Source: JAUUSJ01 sp051880475 (GTDB lineage: Bacteria > Bacillota > Clostridia > Lachnospirales > Lachnospiraceae). Taken from it: a stretch of 64,000 nucleotides of DNA. The position numbers and the translations under genes are program-made. The stretch lies in the NCBI GenBank assembly GCA_051880475.1, contig JBJEOA010000005.1, positions 1 through 64,000 on the forward strand. Direction: 5' to 3'. The notes under the pieces are model-generated. The model was not told where the DNA came from and made no database searches. It saw nothing but the letters and a program-made list of their open reading frames with translations. How positions within the stretch are numbered: the stretch's first letter is position 1; every line of letters starts with the position of its first letter. Positions 61,350 to 64,000 of this stretch are shown here, piece after piece.

Positions 61350-61608
61350 CTCTATGAGATAATCAATGACGTTAAATAAAATGGAGTCGCCATTTCATTC
61401 TCATTTGGCATAATTTCTATCTGCATTTTCTCCTGTATCATAATAAACATTATTCAAAAGCAAGACCGCTGGCTTAATATGTATTCTCATCTGTTGTTGC
61501 AAGACTTCCCTGAGTGATAGAACCTCCCAAAAAGGCAATCGTCATTTCTCCGCCATTTTGTGCTTTACACATACACGATTTTATTTTTGTTAAATTATTT
61601 TGTCTCAT
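61350..61608 (-). pseudogene. SGNH (CE17-type) acetylesterase remnant
   Basis: An ATG at 61608, four bases past the CE2 stop, begins a reading frame with SGNH block I ('IAFLGGSITQGS') and stops after about 43 codons. One base out of frame, 61404-61475 reads 'PAVLLLNNVYYDTGENADRN', the middle part of the same kind of esterase. The regions between and after are lost. In Roseburia a CE17 mannan acetylesterase works with CE2; here it is decayed. The family call rests on two short pieces. Confidence 0.65.
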
Positions 61609-61611
61609 ATA

Positions 61612-62658
61612 TCATTCCCATCCTTTTATATGAAGTCCTTCTATATATGCTGCTAATTCCTCAGCCATCTCTTGCGCCTCTGAAATTCTTAAATGTCCTG
61701 GTGTTCCGCTTCCATTACGTTTAAATATATACTGTGTAATTTTTAGGTCGTTCATCTCGCTAACAACCTGTTTTATCGAGTCATCCCACGCTTTATCATG
61801 CTCTAATAAAGTAGTACAGCAAATAATATATGCATCTGGATACTGGCTCCTTATTTTTCCAAGAAATTTTTTATAGTTTTTTCTCCAGATAATTGCCTGA
61901 TCTCCATCATAATCCTCTCTCATATAATCCTTCGGATGACTATCATTTTGTCCGATTGCAATAATGACAACCTGCGGAATATAGTTTGAGAAATCCCACT
62001 CCATCGGCTCTCCAAACTCTGGATTATAATGTATTTTGTCAAACACACTTTCCATACCAATTGCATTTGGCTCATAAAACCATCCAGTTTTATCCATAAG
62101 TGCAATCCCACCTTGAGCCACATCATGAATCTGAGCATTTAATTTTCTTGCTGTCATCCACGCATAAGAATACCAGCTATTGGAATACTCTCCATTATGC
62201 TCTGGGTCTTCTTTTCCTGTGTATTCCACGGCTTCCGATACTTCTCCAGCTGATACGGAGTCTCCATAAACCTCTATTTTACGTTCTGGCTTTTTTGGCA
62301 ATTCTATAAGCTGCTCTCCCTCCCCTATCTCTAAATCCAATATCGTCAACTCGTGACAGGAATCCTGTCTCTTAAAAAACACCACATCATGCGTCGTTTT
62401 ATCTAAATCATCCACTGGAATATTTAAAACAATATCTCCATTTTGTGGGAGTGCTAAACTTATCTGTTTTTCGTCAATAATGCAGCCAAGAAAATTTTCC
62501 CAGTATGCATTTTTATTTCTCACATGAATTTTTAATATACTTCCTGTAAATCTCATCCTAAGAGAAGTACAGGGATATACAAACACAGGTTCTTTTGGAT
62601 TGCTCCAATCAATTCTTCCACTGTACTGTAACTTCTTATTATCTGCCCTAATTTTCAT
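61612..62658 (-). CDS. CE2-family acetylesterase
   Basis: 348 residues. An N-terminal jelly-roll domain (about 1-115) precedes an SGNH hydrolase domain with nucleophile S134 in 'EVYGDSVSAGE', 'AIGQNDSHPKD' and catalytic His H322 in 'GTPGHLRISEA'. CE2 enzymes remove acetyl groups from mannan or glucomannan oligosaccharides. There is no signal peptide, so it acts inside the cell on imported oligosaccharides. Start follows AAAAAGGAAA. It lies next to the GH1 and CE17 scars. Confidence 0.9.
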   Translation of the reverse strand: MKIRADNKKLQYSGRIDWSNPKEPVFVYPCTSLRMRFTGSILKIHVRNKNAYWENFLGCIIDEKQISLALPQNGDIVLNIPVDDLDKTTHDVVFFKRQDSCHELTILDLEIGEGEQLIELPKKPERKIEVYGDSVSAGEVSEAVEYTGKEDPEHNGEYSNSWYSYAWMTARKLNAQIHDVAQGGIALMDKTGWFYEPNAIGMESVFDKIHYNPEFGEPMEWDFSNYIPQVVIIAIGQNDSHPKDYMREDYDGDQAIIWRKNYKKFLGKIRSQYPDAYIICCTTLLEHDKAWDDSIKQVVSEMNDLKITQYIFKRNGSGTPGHLRISEAQEMAEELAAYIEGLHIKGWE

Positions 62659-62675
62659 ATTTTCCTTTTTCCCTC

Positions 62676-63311
62676 TCAGTCATAAATTCTATTCTCAAAA
62701 AAAACACCTGTTGGATTCAAAAATAACAAGACAATATATGCTGTGAGAGAAAATCCAACGACTAAATAAATAGGGGTAACTACTCCTACAAAATAAGTTC
62801 CTAAAATAATACAAACAATCGGAATACAATTAAGTATAATCACACATACTGTCTTTGGAAGATTACGAATTGCTTCATAAAAGGATTTTTTCACTAAATT
62901 TTTTATGCTTAAATTTTCTATTGCCATTAATATAAAAATATATGAAGTAATCATAAGCCAGAGTAATGTGAAACTTCCTATCAAAACACCAATGACAGAC
63001 CAAAATCCATTTCCTCCTATTTTTCCTAAAAATAGTATATCAAAAACTAGAATACTTTCCGTAATAAGAAATAATGCTCCCACCTTTATTTTTTGTCTTA
63101 AATTTAGTTTAAAATAATAAAAGAATTCTCGTATTATAAATATATCCTTTTTTTCTTTCCACTCTAGCAGCACCGCATACATGGCTGTATATGAAGCTCC
63201 GATTGTAAGAAGAGGAATGCAGCAGATTAAAAAAACAATATTTAATAAAATCATATCTCCCACTCTTCCCATAAATTCAAAAAATGGATTTTCAATGTTC
63301 AACTTCTTCAT
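62676..63311 (-). CDS. DUF624 (YesL-like) membrane protein
   Basis: 211 residues with five or six membrane segments. The opening 'NPFFEFMGRVGDMILLNIVF' and 'YTAMYAVLLEWKEKKD' fit DUF624, a family coded beside sugar ABC transporters and glycosidases in Firmicutes (YesL near rhamnogalacturonan genes). Role unknown. Start follows GAGGAGG. It precedes the CE2 gene by 17 bases. Confidence 0.85.
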   Translation of the reverse strand: MKKLNIENPFFEFMGRVGDMILLNIVFLICCIPLLTIGASYTAMYAVLLEWKEKKDIFIIREFFYYFKLNLRQKIKVGALFLITESILVFDILFLGKIGGNGFWSVIGVLIGSFTLLWLMITSYIFILMAIENLSIKNLVKKSFYEAIRNLPKTVCVIILNCIPIVCIILGTYFVGVVTPIYLVVGFSLTAYIVLLFLNPTGVFFENRIYD

Positions 63312-63334
63312 CTCAATTCCTCCTCTCTTATATC

Positions 63335-63988
63335 TTAGAGCATCATCTCTAAAAATTTTTTGTTCAACACTTTATGCTTTCCTGTATTGGGAAAAGCTAA
63401 AATATATTTCTCATCTACATCTTGTCTTAAATATTTCATTAGCTTTGTCTCTTCTACATAAATTCCGACTAGGGAATCCTTTTCTTTTATTCCAATTTTA
63501 TTTTGCTCTATCTTTTGTAAATCCTTTGCCAATAAAAATCCACTCAGCTCTTCAAACTCCGCTCCCAGAGATTTGCAATATTCATAAAAACTCTCCGGCA
63601 TAATAACCGCATCAATCTCTCCTGAAGACCAGTTAAAGAAAAATTTTTCATAAGAACTTTCATTTACTCCCTTCAGATGCACCCCTCCATAGGATATAAG
63701 ATAATCCGAATCGACGGAAATTTTTTTCGGATTTTGGTTGGCAAAGGATGCGAAGTCTTTTTCTAACTTCGCATCTCTATCATAATCTACTTCCTGATTT
63801 ATAATAACACAATGGAACTTCATATCCCTATCGCCAAAAAAAATGTGATATAAGAAGAGAATTACGATGACTACAAATAACAAAAATAATAAAATATGAT
63901 ACCAATAGTAATTTGCGATATATTCAATCGTTTTATTTCTATCCATGTTTTTCGTTTTTTCTCTGATATCATCTATCCATTTTCCCAT
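63335..63988 (-). CDS. Single-pass membrane protein of the mannan operon
   Basis: 217 residues with a cytoplasmic N-terminus, one membrane segment (about 28-50) and an external domain of about 165 residues. I do not recognise a named family. The layout resembles solute-binding-like proteins that occur with DUF624 genes near sugar ABC transporters: 'IDAVIMPESFYEYCKSLG' looks like a periplasmic-binding fold piece. The start at 63988 has AGGGATG before it but lies 12 bases from the window edge, so a longer form cannot be excluded. Confidence 0.75.
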   Translation of the reverse strand: MGKWIDDIREKTKNMDRNKTIEYIANYYWYHILLFLLFVVIVILFLYHIFFGDRDMKFHCVIINQEVDYDRDAKLEKDFASFANQNPKKISVDSDYLISYGGVHLKGVNESSYEKFFFNWSSGEIDAVIMPESFYEYCKSLGAEFEELSGFLLAKDLQKIEQNKIGIKEKDSLVGIYVEETKLMKYLRQDVDEKYILAFPNTGKHKVLNKKFLEMML

Positions 63989-64000
63989 GCAATCATCCCT

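Larger units (their letters stand above)
60978..61611 (-). other. Scarred part of the mannan operon
   Basis: The 634-base gap between GH130_2 and CE2 has no whole gene. It contains remnants of a GH1 gene (61088-61336) and of an SGNH esterase gene (61350-61608), each listed below. The stretch 60978-61087 shows nothing else. Confidence 0.8.

Overview
The window is AT-rich DNA of an anaerobic, low-GC Gram-positive bacterium, most likely a gut Lachnospiraceae (class Clostridia). The grounds are strong AGGAGG-type ribosome binding sites, TTGACA/TATAAT promoters with 17-nt spacers, anaerobe enzymes (rubrerythrin, flavodiiron protein, citrate lyase) and a beta-mannan degradation cluster of the kind known from Roseburia. 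No rRNA, tRNA, CRISPR array, phage or insertion sequence was seen. Genes sit in many small transcription units separated by clear hairpin terminators. Layout: 1-2.6 kb, start of an efflux adaptor (HlyD type) divergent from a two-component pair. 2.6-5.4 kb, membrane-anchored oleate hydratase and a TetR regulator. 5.5-9.2 kb, lactate permease with a long, repeat-containing leader, divergent from an MFS carrier. 9.2-11.6 kb, oligoendopeptidase F and a NudC-like Nudix hydrolase. 11.8-21.9 kb, a complete citrate fermentation entry module: CitMHS transporter, hybrid sensor kinase, citG, citX, citC, a divergent response regulator and citDEF. The citM and citDEF promoters share an operator-like element. 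22-24 kb, split chromate-type transporter and LysR regulator. 24-28 kb, large secreted GH16 glucanase. 28-32 kb, CoA-type Nudix hydrolase, GH32 sucrose hydrolase with paired operators, and an AGCS amino-acid symporter. 32-41.4 kb, DUF89 protein, XRE membrane regulator, cation/proton antiporter, MATE pump, shikimate-dehydrogenase-like enzyme, M20 deacylase and an AAA/PD-(D/E)XK protein. 41.4-43.3 kb, a small accessory patch with an immunity-like orphan gene, decayed paralogues, a REP-like palindrome and a YefM-YoeB toxin-antitoxin pair. 43.4-49.2 kb, an HMGL-type aldolase with a structured leader, then an oxygen-defence cluster: rubrerythrin with a PerR-like box, an Rrf2 regulator, and a two-gene operon of a flavodiiron protein with an unusual acyl-CoA dehydrogenase/EtfA/rubredoxin fusion. 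49.4-52.8 kb, mannose-family PTS (IIAB, IIC, IID, ManO). 53-54.7 kb, siroheme nitrite/sulfite reductase. 54.7-64 kb, mannose-6-phosphate isomerase and a mannan utilisation operon: phosphohexomutase, two GH130 phosphorylases, a cellobiose/mannobiose 2-epimerase, a CE2 acetylesterase, a DUF624 protein and a membrane protein running to the window edge. How genes fit together: mannobiose is epimerised to mannosyl-glucose and phosphorolysed by GH130 enzymes to mannose-1-phosphate. The mutase gives mannose-6-phosphate and ManA gives fructose-6-phosphate; free mannose can enter by the nearby PTS. Citrate enters by CitM and is cleaved by CitDEF, whose prosthetic group is made by CitG, CitX and CitC. 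In the mannan operon two genes, a GH1 glycosidase and a CE17-type esterase, survive only as short deletion scars. The most striking candidate for a new system is the acyl-CoA dehydrogenase-EtfA-rubredoxin fusion beside the flavodiiron protein, which suggests a direct acyl-CoA to O2 (or NO) electron path.
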